DNA from: Nitrospira sp.
GTDB lineage: Bacteria > Nitrospirota > Nitrospiria > Nitrospirales > Nitrospiraceae
DNA length: 64,000 bases
Direction of reading: 5' to 3'
Assembly: GCA_016873495.1 (NCBI GenBank)
Contig: VGXC01000005.1
Location: 1 to 64,000 of the forward strand
Below, piece by piece: positions 8,111 through 16,538 of this stretch (its first letter is position 1; every line of letters begins with the position of its first letter). A program made the translations under genes and the position numbers. The notes under the pieces were generated by a model. That model saw only the letters and a list, made by a program, of their open reading frames with translations. It did not search any database and had not been told where the DNA came from.

Positions 8111-8305
8111 ATGGAAATCAAAGTTTTCAACAACAATGTCGAGAAAGCGCTTAAAGTTGCCAAGAAAAAGCTGGCGGGCGAAGGCCTCTTCCGCGAATTG
8201 AAGCGGCGGCGGTTTTACGAAAAGCCCAGCGTCCGCAAGAAAGCCAAGCTGCGGGAAGCACAACGACGCCGACAGAAGTGGCTCGCCAAGCACCGGGCGG
8301 AGTAA
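8111..8305 (+). CDS. rpsU: 30S ribosomal protein S21
   Basis: A 64-residue basic protein of the small ribosomal subunit that helps initiation. It has the typical start MEIKVFNNNVEKALKVAKKK and the arginine-rich tail. ATG at 8111 was chosen from the family start and length; an upstream in-frame start at 8069 would add a non-conserved leader. It lies alone between the folate enzyme gene and nth. Confidence 0.96.
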   Translation: MEIKVFNNNVEKALKVAKKKLAGEGLFRELKRRRFYEKPSVRKKAKLREAQRRRQKWLAKHRAE

Positions 8306-8373
8306 GCGGACTTCGTTTCACCCTTCCTTATTCGTTCTTGCCCGGTCCCCTGAATTCTTAGGCGCTCTTCACC

Positions 8374-9030
8374 ATGCATGCGACGGAGATCCATGCCGCC
8401 ATCCGCCTGCTTCGGCGGGAGGTCCGGCACTGGCAGGAGCCGGTCGTGGGCGTGGTGGCCAGGGAGTCGCGTGACCCCTTCCGGATTCTCATCGCCTGCG
8501 TTCTCAGCCTCAGGACCAAAGATCGGACGACGGCGGACGCATCGCAACGGCTGTTCGCGCTGGCATCCGATCCCGCGACCATGGTGCGACTCCCGCTCCG
8601 TCGTATCGAAACGGCCATCTATCCCGTTGGGTTTTACCGGACCAAAGCCAAACAGATCCGCGAAATCTGCCGTCGGCTGCTGGATGCCTATGGGGGGCTG
8701 ATCCCCGACGAGATCGACGACCTCGTAACGTTGAAGGGAGTGGGGCGGAAAACCGCCAACCTGGTTGTCACGGTCGGTTATCAGAAGCCGGGCATTTGCG
8801 TGGATATCCATGTGCATCGGATCAGCAATCGGTGGGGCTATATCAAGACCAAGACTCCGGAGGAGAGCGAACAGGCGCTGCGGCGCAAGCTGCCGCATCA
8901 GTATTGGATCACCTATAACGACTTGTTGGTGCCCTTCGGCCAGAACATCTGCCAGCCGGTCTCGCCCTGGTGCAGCAAGTGCAAGCTGACAGCCTATTGT
9001 GATCGAAAGGGCGTGACGAATAGCAGGTAA
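8374..9030 (+). CDS. nth: endonuclease III (DNA glycosylase/AP lyase)
   Basis: A 218-residue base-excision repair enzyme that removes oxidised pyrimidines and nicks abasic sites. The helix-hairpin-helix is LKGVGRKTANLVV near residues 119-131, with the Lys of GRKTAN as the expected catalytic lysine and the Asp of VDIHVHR as the catalytic aspartate. A C-terminal 4Fe-4S cluster is shown by four cysteines spaced C-x6-C-x2-C-x5-C near 192-208. Length is normal. It is followed by a long imperfect hairpin. Confidence 0.95.
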   Translation: MHATEIHAAIRLLRREVRHWQEPVVGVVARESRDPFRILIACVLSLRTKDRTTADASQRLFALASDPATMVRLPLRRIETAIYPVGFYRTKAKQIREICRRLLDAYGGLIPDEIDDLVTLKGVGRKTANLVVTVGYQKPGICVDIHVHRISNRWGYIKTKTPEESEQALRRKLPHQYWITYNDLLVPFGQNICQPVSPWCSKCKLTAYCDRKGVTNSR

Positions 9031-9035
9031 GAAGT

Positions 9036-9100
9036 GAAAGGTGAGAAGTAAAAGGTGGATGGAGTGAGCCGAACTTTTTACCTTTTACTTTTCACGTTTC
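9036..9100. repeat. long imperfect inverted repeat between convergent genes
   Basis: The arms 9036-9056 and 9080-9100 are 21 bases each with two mismatches (GAAAGGTGAGAAGTAAAAGGT type), with a 23-base loop. It sits between the ends of nth and the DsrE gene, so it may act as a bidirectional terminator, but its GAAA/AAGT-rich style also recalls dispersed intergenic repeats. Confidence 0.7.
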
Positions 9101-9107
9101 ATTCTGG

Positions 9108-9527
9108 TCAGATGAACAGCGTGGTTTCCGCCCCCGCCGTGAGGGAGAGAATGGCCGGAAGGCCCATGACTTCGTCCACATTCTTGGCCACGGTCTCTTG
9201 ATCTACGCCCATGTATTCCAGCCCGGCGCTGCAGGCGATCAAGCGGAACTGTCCCACCAGCTTGGCTTCCTTGAACATCTCGGAAATCTTCGGGACGTTT
9301 TTTTCTTTCAGCAGGCGGGCGACTTCTATTCCTTGATCCCCGTATTCCGGCGGAAAGTCCACCCGATCGATGTGCCCCAACGCCAGCTTCTTGATCGTCC
9401 AGAAGAGCAAAACTACGGTCACGTCTTTGCCCATGGCGGCGGCGGTGAGCCCCAGCGTGGCGACCTGATGGAGCTTGTCGTAGGTGGCATTGTGGGCGAA
9501 GAGCACGAATCGAGGTTTGTTCGTCAC
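9108..9527 (-). CDS. DsrE-family protein
   Basis: A 139-residue cytoplasmic protein of the DsrE-like fold. It shows FVLFAHNATYDKLHQVATLG, then a second strand VTVVLLFWTIKKL and FRLIACSAGLEYMG with a Cys near residue 106 in the position conserved in the family. GTG at 9527 is preferred because GGGAG lies 5 bases upstream; the longer frame to 9575 adds residues without family similarity. It resembles the protein at 1966-2496, including the C-terminal LFI ending. Its sulfur partner is not adjacent. Confidence 0.87.
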   Translation of the reverse strand: MTNKPRFVLFAHNATYDKLHQVATLGLTAAAMGKDVTVVLLFWTIKKLALGHIDRVDFPPEYGDQGIEVARLLKEKNVPKISEMFKEAKLVGQFRLIACSAGLEYMGVDQETVAKNVDEVMGLPAILSLTAGAETTLFI

Positions 9528-9620
9528 AGGGCTCCCGCTTGCTCGGAGGGTAAAGCCTTCAGGATGGCGCGCCAATTATAACGTTCGGGCGGGGATGTGA
9601 CAAGCAAGGCGAGGAGGCCG

Positions 9621-10010
9621 TTACTTCCGCTTCTTCACCTGGGTCTTCACGCTGTTCACGTAGTCCGTGATGGAGCCGTCCACTTCCTCTTTGGTCAAGC
9701 TCCGATCGTGGGTCTCGCTCTCGTCCACGAGGTATTTGTCCCCGTCTTTTTCCTGGCGGACCACGACCGTATTCTCAGGCGTGACTTCGACCAGCATGTA
9801 CCATTCCTTGCCGCCTTTCCGAATGGTGACTTCTTTCCCCAGCCCTTTCTTGGTGATCTCGACGTGCAGGCCTTCGTCGCCTGCAGTGGGAGAGAGTACT
9901 TGGTCGGCTGTACCGGCAGAGGAGGGGCTCGATGGGCCGAAGCAAAGGACTATCGTCACCGAAGCAACCAGTCGAAGAAGCCGGGAGGGCTCAATCCGGT
10001 ATCGATTCAT
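9621..10010 (-). CDS. secreted hypothetical protein
   Basis: A 129-residue protein not recognised as a named family. The N-terminus MNRYRIEPSRLLRLVASVTI leads a hydrophobic stretch and a Ser/Ala-rich region ending near AGTADQ, which fits a Sec signal peptide. The mature part is rich in charged residues and ends KTQVKKRK. ATG at 10010 is supported by GAGG upstream and by the signal peptide; a longer frame to 10061 has no such support. The start faces that of the membrane protein at 10169, so the two are divergent. Confidence 0.7.
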   Translation of the reverse strand: MNRYRIEPSRLLRLVASVTIVLCFGPSSPSSAGTADQVLSPTAGDEGLHVEITKKGLGKEVTIRKGGKEWYMLVEVTPENTVVVRQEKDGDKYLVDESETHDRSLTKEEVDGSITDYVNSVKTQVKKRK

Positions 10011-10168
10011 GAGAGAGGTCCTCGCAGGCGGTCGTGCCACCAGATTATAGCCCGGTCGCAAGCCGCGTCAAAGATGAAAGTAAGAGGCCAGGCTGACAAT
10101 GATCCAGTCGCGTGACGGTCCCGCTGGCCTTTGCGGTGGGCGCAGCCACGTGCTAGGATGCCGGCTTC

Positions 10169-10579
10169 ATGGAGGCGCTCTTCAGCAAAGACCTGCTCGT
10201 CGGCTTGTTCGTCCTGTCGATCGTGGGGTTCATCGGCAGTCTGATCGCGATTCCTTTCATCCTGGTTCGGCTGCCGCCGCATTATTTCGATGAGCGCCAT
10301 CCGCGCACCTGGATGGAGAATCACCATCCGATCTTGCGCCTGACCGGCTTGATCCTGAAAAATGTGGTCGGCATAGTCTTCCTGTTAGCCGGATTTGCGA
10401 TGCTGTTCCTGCCGGGACAGGGAATTCTGACCATGCTGATCGGGGTCTCGCTGATGGATTTTCCAGGCAAGCGCCGCCTGGAGCGAAAACTCATCGGCCG
10501 GCCCGCGGTGCTCAAGACGATCAATATGATGCGGGCCAAGTTCGACCGGCCGCCGTTGACCGTGGCGGACGATCCGTAA
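10169..10579 (+). CDS. PGPGW-type small membrane protein
   Basis: A 136-residue inner-membrane protein with a first helix at about residues 8-31 and a second hydrophobic pair at about 62-95. The loop sequence LFLPGQGILTMLIG with LMDFPGKRRLERKLI matches the putative transmembrane PGPGW family, in which the Pro-Gly motif is conserved. Function is unknown. Only 23 bases separate it from polA, so the two may be co-transcribed. Confidence 0.78.
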   Translation: MEALFSKDLLVGLFVLSIVGFIGSLIAIPFILVRLPPHYFDERHPRTWMENHHPILRLTGLILKNVVGIVFLLAGFAMLFLPGQGILTMLIGVSLMDFPGKRRLERKLIGRPAVLKTINMMRAKFDRPPLTVADDP

Positions 10580-10602
10580 CGAAGACAGAGTCCGACTTAT
10601 CT

Positions 10603-13266
10603 ATGCCGACCGCACCGTTCAGCGCCAAGCGGACCCTCTATCTCATAGACGGCAGCGCCTATATCTACCGCGCCTACTTCGGACTGCCGGCCCTGTCCAA
10701 CTCCAAGGGCCTGCAGACCAACGCCATCTACGGCTTCACGACCATGCTCATGAAGATCCTGCGTGATCGTCGGCCGGACGGCCTGGCCGTGGTCTTCGAC
10801 GAAAAAGGTCCGACCCAAAGGCATGAGGAATTCAAAGCGTACAAGGCGCATCGGCCGGAAATGCAGCAGGGCATGCGGGATCAGATTCCCTACATCCACC
10901 GGGCGGTGGAAACGTTCGGGATTCCCGCCGTGCGCGCCGCCGGCTACGAGGCCGACGACCTGATCGGCACCCTCGCGCGCCAGGCCGAGGCGGTAGGGTT
11001 CGAGGTCGTGATCGTGACCGGCGACAAGGACATGTTCCAGCTCCTGACGCCGGCGACGCGCATCTACGACCCGGTCAAAGACAAGTGGTTCGGAGAGGCC
11101 GAGTGTCGGGAGCGGTTCGGCGTGGAGCCGGCGCGCGTGGTCGAAGTCATGGGGTTGATGGGGGATACGGCCGACAATATTCCCGGCGTGAAAGGCATCG
11201 GCGAAAAGACGGCGATGAAACTGATCGCCCAGTTCGGCACGATCGAGAACCTCCTGGTCAATCTCGACGAGGTGACGGCGGCCAAAACCAAGGCACTCCT
11301 CACCGAACAAGCGGAGAATGCCCGCTTGAGCAAGCGGTTGGCCACGATCCAGACGGACTGTCCGGTGAACTTCGATCCGGAGCGGTTCAAGGTCGTGCCG
11401 CCGCCGCCCGAACCATTGGTGGCCTTCTTTCGGGAGATGGAATTCCCCACGTTGCTCAAGGCCATTCAGCCGTCGGTTGCGAACGACGCGTCACCGACGG
11501 AGGTGCTGGTCGTCCGGGATGAATCCACGGCCAGACGATTTGCAGACCGGTCCCAGCACAGCGACGTAATCGCCTTCCACTGCATCACGGACGGAAGCGG
11601 GGTCTCGGCCAATCTACAAGGACTGGCCATGAGAGACGGAAACGGCCAGACCCTGTTCGCCGGACGGCTGTTCGGACCCCTGGCCGAGCTGTTCGGGCAT
11701 CGGACGTTGCTCAAGGCCGCGCACGATCTCAAACCGGCCCTGCTCGCGCTGCTGCGGACCGGTGTCGAGGTTCAGCCTCCCTGTTTCGACACGATGATCG
11801 CCGCCTATCTGCTGAACCCCAATCGGCGAGGCCATAGCTTGGAAGCGGTGGCGTTGGATGTGCTGGGCGCGAGGCTGGGTGGCGGGCAGGTTGAACGGCA
11901 GGCCGAGCCGCCCAAGGATCTCTTCGACCAGCCGAATGTGATCGGCGAGGCGGACCAGGCCAAAGCCAGCGAAGCGGCCGCGGCGATACGCCGGCTCGTG
12001 CCGGCGCTGAAAGAACGATTAAGCGAGCAGGGGAGCTGGCAGCTGTTTACCGACGTGGAGATGCCGCTGGTGCCGGTGCTGGCTGAGATCGAACGGAACG
12101 GATTCAAGCTGGACGTCGCGGCCCTGGCCGCACTGAGCAAGGAACTGGAGCGAGAATTGGACCGGATGATGACGACGATCACCGGCCTGGCCGGGGGCGA
12201 GTTCAACGTCAATTCGCCCAAGCAGCTCGCGACGGTTCTCTTCGAGAAGCTGGGGCTCAAACCCTTGCGAAAGACCAAGACCGGCTACTCCACGGACGAA
12301 GATACGCTCACGCAACTGGCCACCCAGCATGAACTGCCGGCGCAAATCCTGAACTACCGCAGCCTGAGCAAGCTCAAGTCCACCTATGTGGATGCCCTGC
12401 CGGAGCTGGTGAATCCGGAGACCGGCCGCTTGCACACGTCGCTCAACCAGACGGTCGCGGCGACGGGGCGCCTCTCCTCCACCGAGCCCAACTTGCAGAA
12501 CATTCCGGTGAAGGGGGAGTTTGGGCTGCGGATTCGCGAGGCCTTCATCGCGTCTCCAGGCCATACCCTGCTCTGCGCCGATTACAGCCAGATCGAGCCG
12601 CGTATTCTGGCGCATTTGTCACAGGACGAACGTTTGCTCAAGGTCTTCGAGCGGGGCGAGGACATCCACATGGCCACCGCCGTCGAGATTTTCCGCTTGC
12701 CGCCGGAGGAAATCAGCAAGGAAATGAGACGCGCAGCCAAGAGCGTGGTATTCGGCATCGTCTACGGCATCAGCCCCTTCGGCCTGGCCGCCAACATCGG
12801 CGTTACGCAACAGGAAGCCAAAAAATACATCGATACCTATTTCGAGCGTTATGCGGGGGTCAAAGCCCTCATGGATCGAACCATCGCGGAAGCCAAGGAA
12901 AAGGGGTATACGACCACGATCCTGGGCCGCCGCCGGCCGATCCCGGAGTTGCATAGTTCCGATCCGGCCCAGCGCGGCTTCGGTGAGCGGATGGCGGTCA
13001 ACAGTCCCATCCAGGGCTCGGCGGCGGATCTGATCAAGTTGGCCATGATCGCGGTCAGTCAGAAATTGAAGGTCGAGCTGCCGAAGACCAAAATGATCCT
13101 TCAAGTCCACGACGAACTGATCTTCGAGACGCCGGAGAAGGAGCTAGAAAAGGCCAAGCAGCTGGTGCAGTCAGAAATGGTGGCCGCCGGTCCGCGCCTG
13201 GGCCTCTCCGTGCCGCTGAAGGTGGATTTGGGGGTAGGGAAGAATTGGAGATCGGCGCACCCCTAG
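10603..13266 (+). CDS. polA: DNA polymerase I
   Basis: An 887-residue repair and Okazaki-fragment polymerase. Residues 1-290 are the 5' nuclease (LIDGSAYIYRAYFGLP, AAGYEADDLIGTLA, VTGDKDMFQLL, followed by a helix-hairpin-helix). Residues 300-480 occupy the place of the 3'-5' exonuclease but lack its acidic motif I: where D-x-E is expected the sequence reads VIAFHCITDG. The polymerase domain (about 500-887) is complete, with LLCADYSQIEPRILAHL, KSVVFGIVYGISPFGLA and QVHDELIFE. It therefore probably replicates without proofreading, as several bacterial Pol I enzymes do. Confidence 0.96.
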   Translation: MPTAPFSAKRTLYLIDGSAYIYRAYFGLPALSNSKGLQTNAIYGFTTMLMKILRDRRPDGLAVVFDEKGPTQRHEEFKAYKAHRPEMQQGMRDQIPYIHRAVETFGIPAVRAAGYEADDLIGTLARQAEAVGFEVVIVTGDKDMFQLLTPATRIYDPVKDKWFGEAECRERFGVEPARVVEVMGLMGDTADNIPGVKGIGEKTAMKLIAQFGTIENLLVNLDEVTAAKTKALLTEQAENARLSKRLATIQTDCPVNFDPERFKVVPPPPEPLVAFFREMEFPTLLKAIQPSVANDASPTEVLVVRDESTARRFADRSQHSDVIAFHCITDGSGVSANLQGLAMRDGNGQTLFAGRLFGPLAELFGHRTLLKAAHDLKPALLALLRTGVEVQPPCFDTMIAAYLLNPNRRGHSLEAVALDVLGARLGGGQVERQAEPPKDLFDQPNVIGEADQAKASEAAAAIRRLVPALKERLSEQGSWQLFTDVEMPLVPVLAEIERNGFKLDVAALAALSKELERELDRMMTTITGLAGGEFNVNSPKQLATVLFEKLGLKPLRKTKTGYSTDEDTLTQLATQHELPAQILNYRSLSKLKSTYVDALPELVNPETGRLHTSLNQTVAATGRLSSTEPNLQNIPVKGEFGLRIREAFIASPGHTLLCADYSQIEPRILAHLSQDERLLKVFERGEDIHMATAVEIFRLPPEEISKEMRRAAKSVVFGIVYGISPFGLAANIGVTQQEAKKYIDTYFERYAGVKALMDRTIAEAKEKGYTTTILGRRRPIPELHSSDPAQRGFGERMAVNSPIQGSAADLIKLAMIAVSQKLKVELPKTKMILQVHDELIFETPEKELEKAKQLVQSEMVAAGPRLGLSVPLKVDLGVGKNWRSAHP

Positions 13267-13313
13267 GTGCGCCATGAGATCGAACGGTGCAATGACGACT
13301 GCTCCCCAGGCAG

Positions 13314-13841
13314 TTACTCCGCCAGCAACGTATACACCGCCTGCATCTCTTTGATGGTGGGGCGGGAGAGTTTGCCGCGAATCTGGGAAAGCACCCGTTT
13401 GGCCTCCGCCTTTGTCTCCCCTCCGTACACGGCGATGAAGAACTGGTCGTAGGGCTTGCCCGTCACTTCGTATAAGACGGCGCCCATGTCCGGACATTGA
13501 TGTGCGGCGAAGACTTTGCGGTCCGGAAAGAGCTTTTGTAGCGTCAACCGCTGCCGCTCGACCTTCGTGGAAAACTCGCCCCCGTCGCACTCGTTCCCGC
13601 CCGGCTCGAACTTGGGAAAGGTCTTGAGGATCACCGCCTGGAAGGGGCGGGTCTTGTAATCCTTGTTCGGTTCGAGCTTGTCCGGCAGTTGAAAGGTCAG
13701 CTCATAAGGCGCGAAGGTCTTCGCGGCGCTCGTGCAGGGCTGAGCCGGATCGGGACAGACCGTCACTTGGTCCTGGGCCTGGACCATCGCGCCTAAGAAC
13801 GTCGGGAATGCCAGAACGATGGAGAGCAGGCAGAGCCGCAT
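13314..13841 (-). CDS. secreted hypothetical protein
   Basis: A 175-residue protein with a clear signal peptide (MRLCLLSIVLAFPTFLGAMV, cleavage likely after AQA). The mature part has four cysteines (VCPDPAQPCTS, GGNECDGG, AHQCPDMG) that could form two disulfides. I do not recognise the family. ATG at 13841 has AGAAGG four bases upstream; a TTG at 13856 would extend the signal peptide needlessly. It lies 11 bases after the stop of the gene at 13853-15124 and is probably in the same operon. Confidence 0.72.
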   Translation of the reverse strand: MRLCLLSIVLAFPTFLGAMVQAQDQVTVCPDPAQPCTSAAKTFAPYELTFQLPDKLEPNKDYKTRPFQAVILKTFPKFEPGGNECDGGEFSTKVERQRLTLQKLFPDRKVFAAHQCPDMGAVLYEVTGKPYDQFFIAVYGGETKAEAKRVLSQIRGKLSRPTIKEMQAVYTLLAE

Positions 13842-13852
13842 GGCGCCTTCTG

Positions 13853-15124
13853 TCAATGGGCCGGATACAGAGCTTGCACGATCTCGGTCGTATTAAACAA
13901 CAGATTTGCCAGGCGCGTATAGGCCGCGTGGCCGTAAAAATGGTCGCGCGGATTGGACGAGCCGGTCGCGTCCTTGTAATCCACCAATAAACACCGGCCG
14001 TCGTTCGCGCAGCGGACGCTCTTGCGCGCACATTCCAGCCAACGCTCGAACCCATCATAGGGCTCGACGATCTCCCAGATGGCCTTGATGGCGGCTTTTG
14101 CCTCAGCCGTCGCCGGCAGGGCGTCGGTCACCGCCGTTGCCAGTTGTTGGACATAGTCCCCGCCCCAGGCAATCGGCATCTCCATCGTAACCTGCGGCAG
14201 TTCCATCTTGGCCAGCCAGCGTTTGCCGTCGGTCCTCATCGGGCGATGGTTGACGAGGTGCAGTAGCTTGCCGAGCCTGGTTGGGTCCCAGCCGTACCGG
14301 ATGGGCATGCCGAAGGTCACCACATCCAGCAGGGCGCCGTTCAGCACATTGCCCGCTTTGAGCGCACTGTCGGCCTGGCCGAGCTGCTCCGTTAGCTCGG
14401 CTGCTTGTGTCTGCTTGGCATAGGTAGTGAGAATCTGAAGCAGCCGGTCCCGTCCCGAGGACTCGCCGAGGGCCAGGAGATTCGACAGCAGGGCTAGGAC
14501 GAGCCCCGCCTGCCCATGCGCTTGTACCAACAGGCGATCTCCCTGGTCCAGATTCAGCTCACGTGAGAGGGCTTGAAGTTGGTTGAGTAAACGGCAGGCA
14601 TCGAGGGCCCTCCCCAGATGGTGATGCTCGGACGACCAGAGCCAACGCCGGCAATCAATTGGACGCGATGCGTTGCGGTTCACAGCCTTGCTGAAGGCTT
14701 CGACGTAAGCATTCGTGAAGTTGCAGGCATCGCCTGCCTGCTCGTCGAGCCATGATTTGGTCTTGTCGTCGTTGTTGAAGGGCGGGGTAGGGCCTTCTGG
14801 CGGCTTGGACAGGCCGTTGCTCTCCTCCCGCATGAGGGCGAGCAGGGCATCCAGCCCGGCGATGCCGCGCGAATAGCCGCGTTTGAGTCCGCCTACTTCA
14901 TCCAGCCGCTGCATGCCGAACAAGTCGGTGCCCAAATAAGTGCCGTGCAGGAACAAGCAGGCGCGGACTCCGGCCCCGGCCATCTTCCGGCCAAGCCGGG
15001 CCATCTCGTCCTGCCAGGCGAGCGAGTCCGGCGCGGCGCTGGTCGTGACCTCGCGATAGGCCAGACGCTCGCCCGGATCGGACCGGGCATAGACCGAATG
15101 TTGGAAATTGTTGCCAGCCGGCAT
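13853..15124 (-). CDS. alpha/beta-hydrolase-like protein lacking the nucleophile serine
   Basis: A 423-residue protein without a clear signal peptide. An N-terminal strand and oxyanion-type turn are visible (RACLFLHGTYLGTDLFG, about 55-71). The segment LLVQAHGQAGLVLALLSNL near 200-218 matches the nucleophile elbow of lipases (G-H-S-x-G-G), but the serine is Gly. No named family was recognised. ATG at 15124 is preferred over GTG at 15148 because GAGGGA lies upstream at good spacing. It may be a pseudoenzyme or use another residue; function is unknown. It precedes the secreted protein at 13314-13841. Confidence 0.68.
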   Translation of the reverse strand: MPAGNNFQHSVYARSDPGERLAYREVTTSAAPDSLAWQDEMARLGRKMAGAGVRACLFLHGTYLGTDLFGMQRLDEVGGLKRGYSRGIAGLDALLALMREESNGLSKPPEGPTPPFNNDDKTKSWLDEQAGDACNFTNAYVEAFSKAVNRNASRPIDCRRWLWSSEHHHLGRALDACRLLNQLQALSRELNLDQGDRLLVQAHGQAGLVLALLSNLLALGESSGRDRLLQILTTYAKQTQAAELTEQLGQADSALKAGNVLNGALLDVVTFGMPIRYGWDPTRLGKLLHLVNHRPMRTDGKRWLAKMELPQVTMEMPIAWGGDYVQQLATAVTDALPATAEAKAAIKAIWEIVEPYDGFERWLECARKSVRCANDGRCLLVDYKDATGSSNPRDHFYGHAAYTRLANLLFNTTEIVQALYPAH

Positions 15125-15297
15125 GGGGTCATTCCCTCGGATGGTCACAGCGCAAACCTTTCATACCTGAAAATGGAGCTGGGGCGCAATCCGTGCCCCC
15201 CTGAGCCGTTCGCTTGATTTCAGCTCCATGCTTCTTTAGCATGGCCTTGTGAGTCTTCATGCAAGTATTCCAACTCTTTCGAAGCAAGGACGTCATC

Positions 15298-16305
15298 ATG
15301 CTTAATCGAGTGCTGGTTTTGGCTGGCGCATTCCTCCTGTTCTGGGTATCGGCCGGTGTGATGAGTTCTCCGGCCCGGGCCGAAGATCGGCAGACACTGT
15401 CCCCTGCCTTGAAGCCATATGTCAAAGTGGACGGGGTCTCGGGCACGCTCACGAGCGTCGGATCCGGGTCGTTAAACAAGTTAATGGCCCTGTGGGCGGA
15501 AGGCTTTCGGCGGTATTACCCAGGCGCCCAGATTCAGGTGGAGAATAAGGGCGCCAGCGCCAGCACGATCGCCCTGCTGGACGGGACGGCGCACATAACG
15601 CCCATGTCGCGCATAATGGAGGAAAGCGAGTTGGCTCGGTTCCAGACGAAATTGGGCTATCGACCGACTGCGTATGCGGTCGCGGTGGATGCGCTGGTGT
15701 TCTACGTCCACAAGGAGAACCCCATCCAGGGCTTGACGATGGAGCAGGTCGAGGAAGTCTTTGCCAAGGCGCCCCGTTATCGCGCTACTCCTATCACCAA
15801 GTGGGACGAGCTTGATCTGGTTGACCATTGGGCGGGCGCACTCATTAACCTGTATGGCCTGCCGTCCACGACCGCGACCCATGAATTTCTCAGAACGAAA
15901 ATTTTGCACGATGGAGAGTTCAAGCCCAACGTCAAGGAAGAAGCCAATTCCGTGTCCGTGGTTCAGAAAGTATCGGCGGACCCCTATGGGCTGGGTTATG
16001 GCGGCAGTGAGTCTGTAGCGCCCGGTGTGCGCCTGGTACCCCTGGCCGAGTCTGAATTTTCGCCTTATGTGGAGCCGACGGCCCAGAACATTGTGAATCG
16101 GCGGTATCCGTTGAGACGGTATCTCTATATCTACGTCAACCAGACTCCGCGAAAAATACTCAAAGGCGCGAAGCCGCTCCCTCCCGTCATGCGGGAGTTT
16201 CTCCGGTATGTGTTTAGCCAGGAAGGGCAGGCGGAAGTCACGAAGAACGGCTATTCTCCGGTTGAGGACTGGATTGTCGAGAAGGCTCTTGCGAAGATCA
16301 AATAG
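15298..16305 (+). CDS. PstS-like phosphate-binding periplasmic protein
   Basis: A 335-residue secreted protein with a signal peptide (about 1-28, ending SPARAED). The mature part shows the PstS-type binding fold: GVSGTLTSVGSGSLNKLMAL, then a WAEGFRRYYPGAQIQVENKG strand-helix unit, a Ser-Met-Arg segment, and hinge strands ending in FLRYVFSQEGQAEV. ATG at 15298 has AAGGA upstream; a start at 15259 would only lengthen the leader. No pstC, pstA or pstB genes are nearby, so it may be a stand-alone phosphate sensor or scavenger, or bind another oxyanion. Confidence 0.85.
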   Translation: MLNRVLVLAGAFLLFWVSAGVMSSPARAEDRQTLSPALKPYVKVDGVSGTLTSVGSGSLNKLMALWAEGFRRYYPGAQIQVENKGASASTIALLDGTAHITPMSRIMEESELARFQTKLGYRPTAYAVAVDALVFYVHKENPIQGLTMEQVEEVFAKAPRYRATPITKWDELDLVDHWAGALINLYGLPSTTATHEFLRTKILHDGEFKPNVKEEANSVSVVQKVSADPYGLGYGGSESVAPGVRLVPLAESEFSPYVEPTAQNIVNRRYPLRRYLYIYVNQTPRKILKGAKPLPPVMREFLRYVFSQEGQAEVTKNGYSPVEDWIVEKALAKIK

Positions 16306-16538
16306 TTGAATCCTCCGGCGGTCGGCAAAGACCATCGGCAGGACGCGATTCGAGCGCAGCCGACCTCCATTTTCAGTAACGGATTCACTGTACAAAGCCG
16401 CGCCACTCCAGCTGTTTATGGTGAGTCGCAGTCGTGGCCCCCGTCGCTTGCCTTCCCAGAAATCAGCATGTTAAGGTACTTCGCTCTGGTGGTGAACAAT
16501 TGGTGTGAGGTAGAGGCTCTATCTAAATGGGAGAGGTT

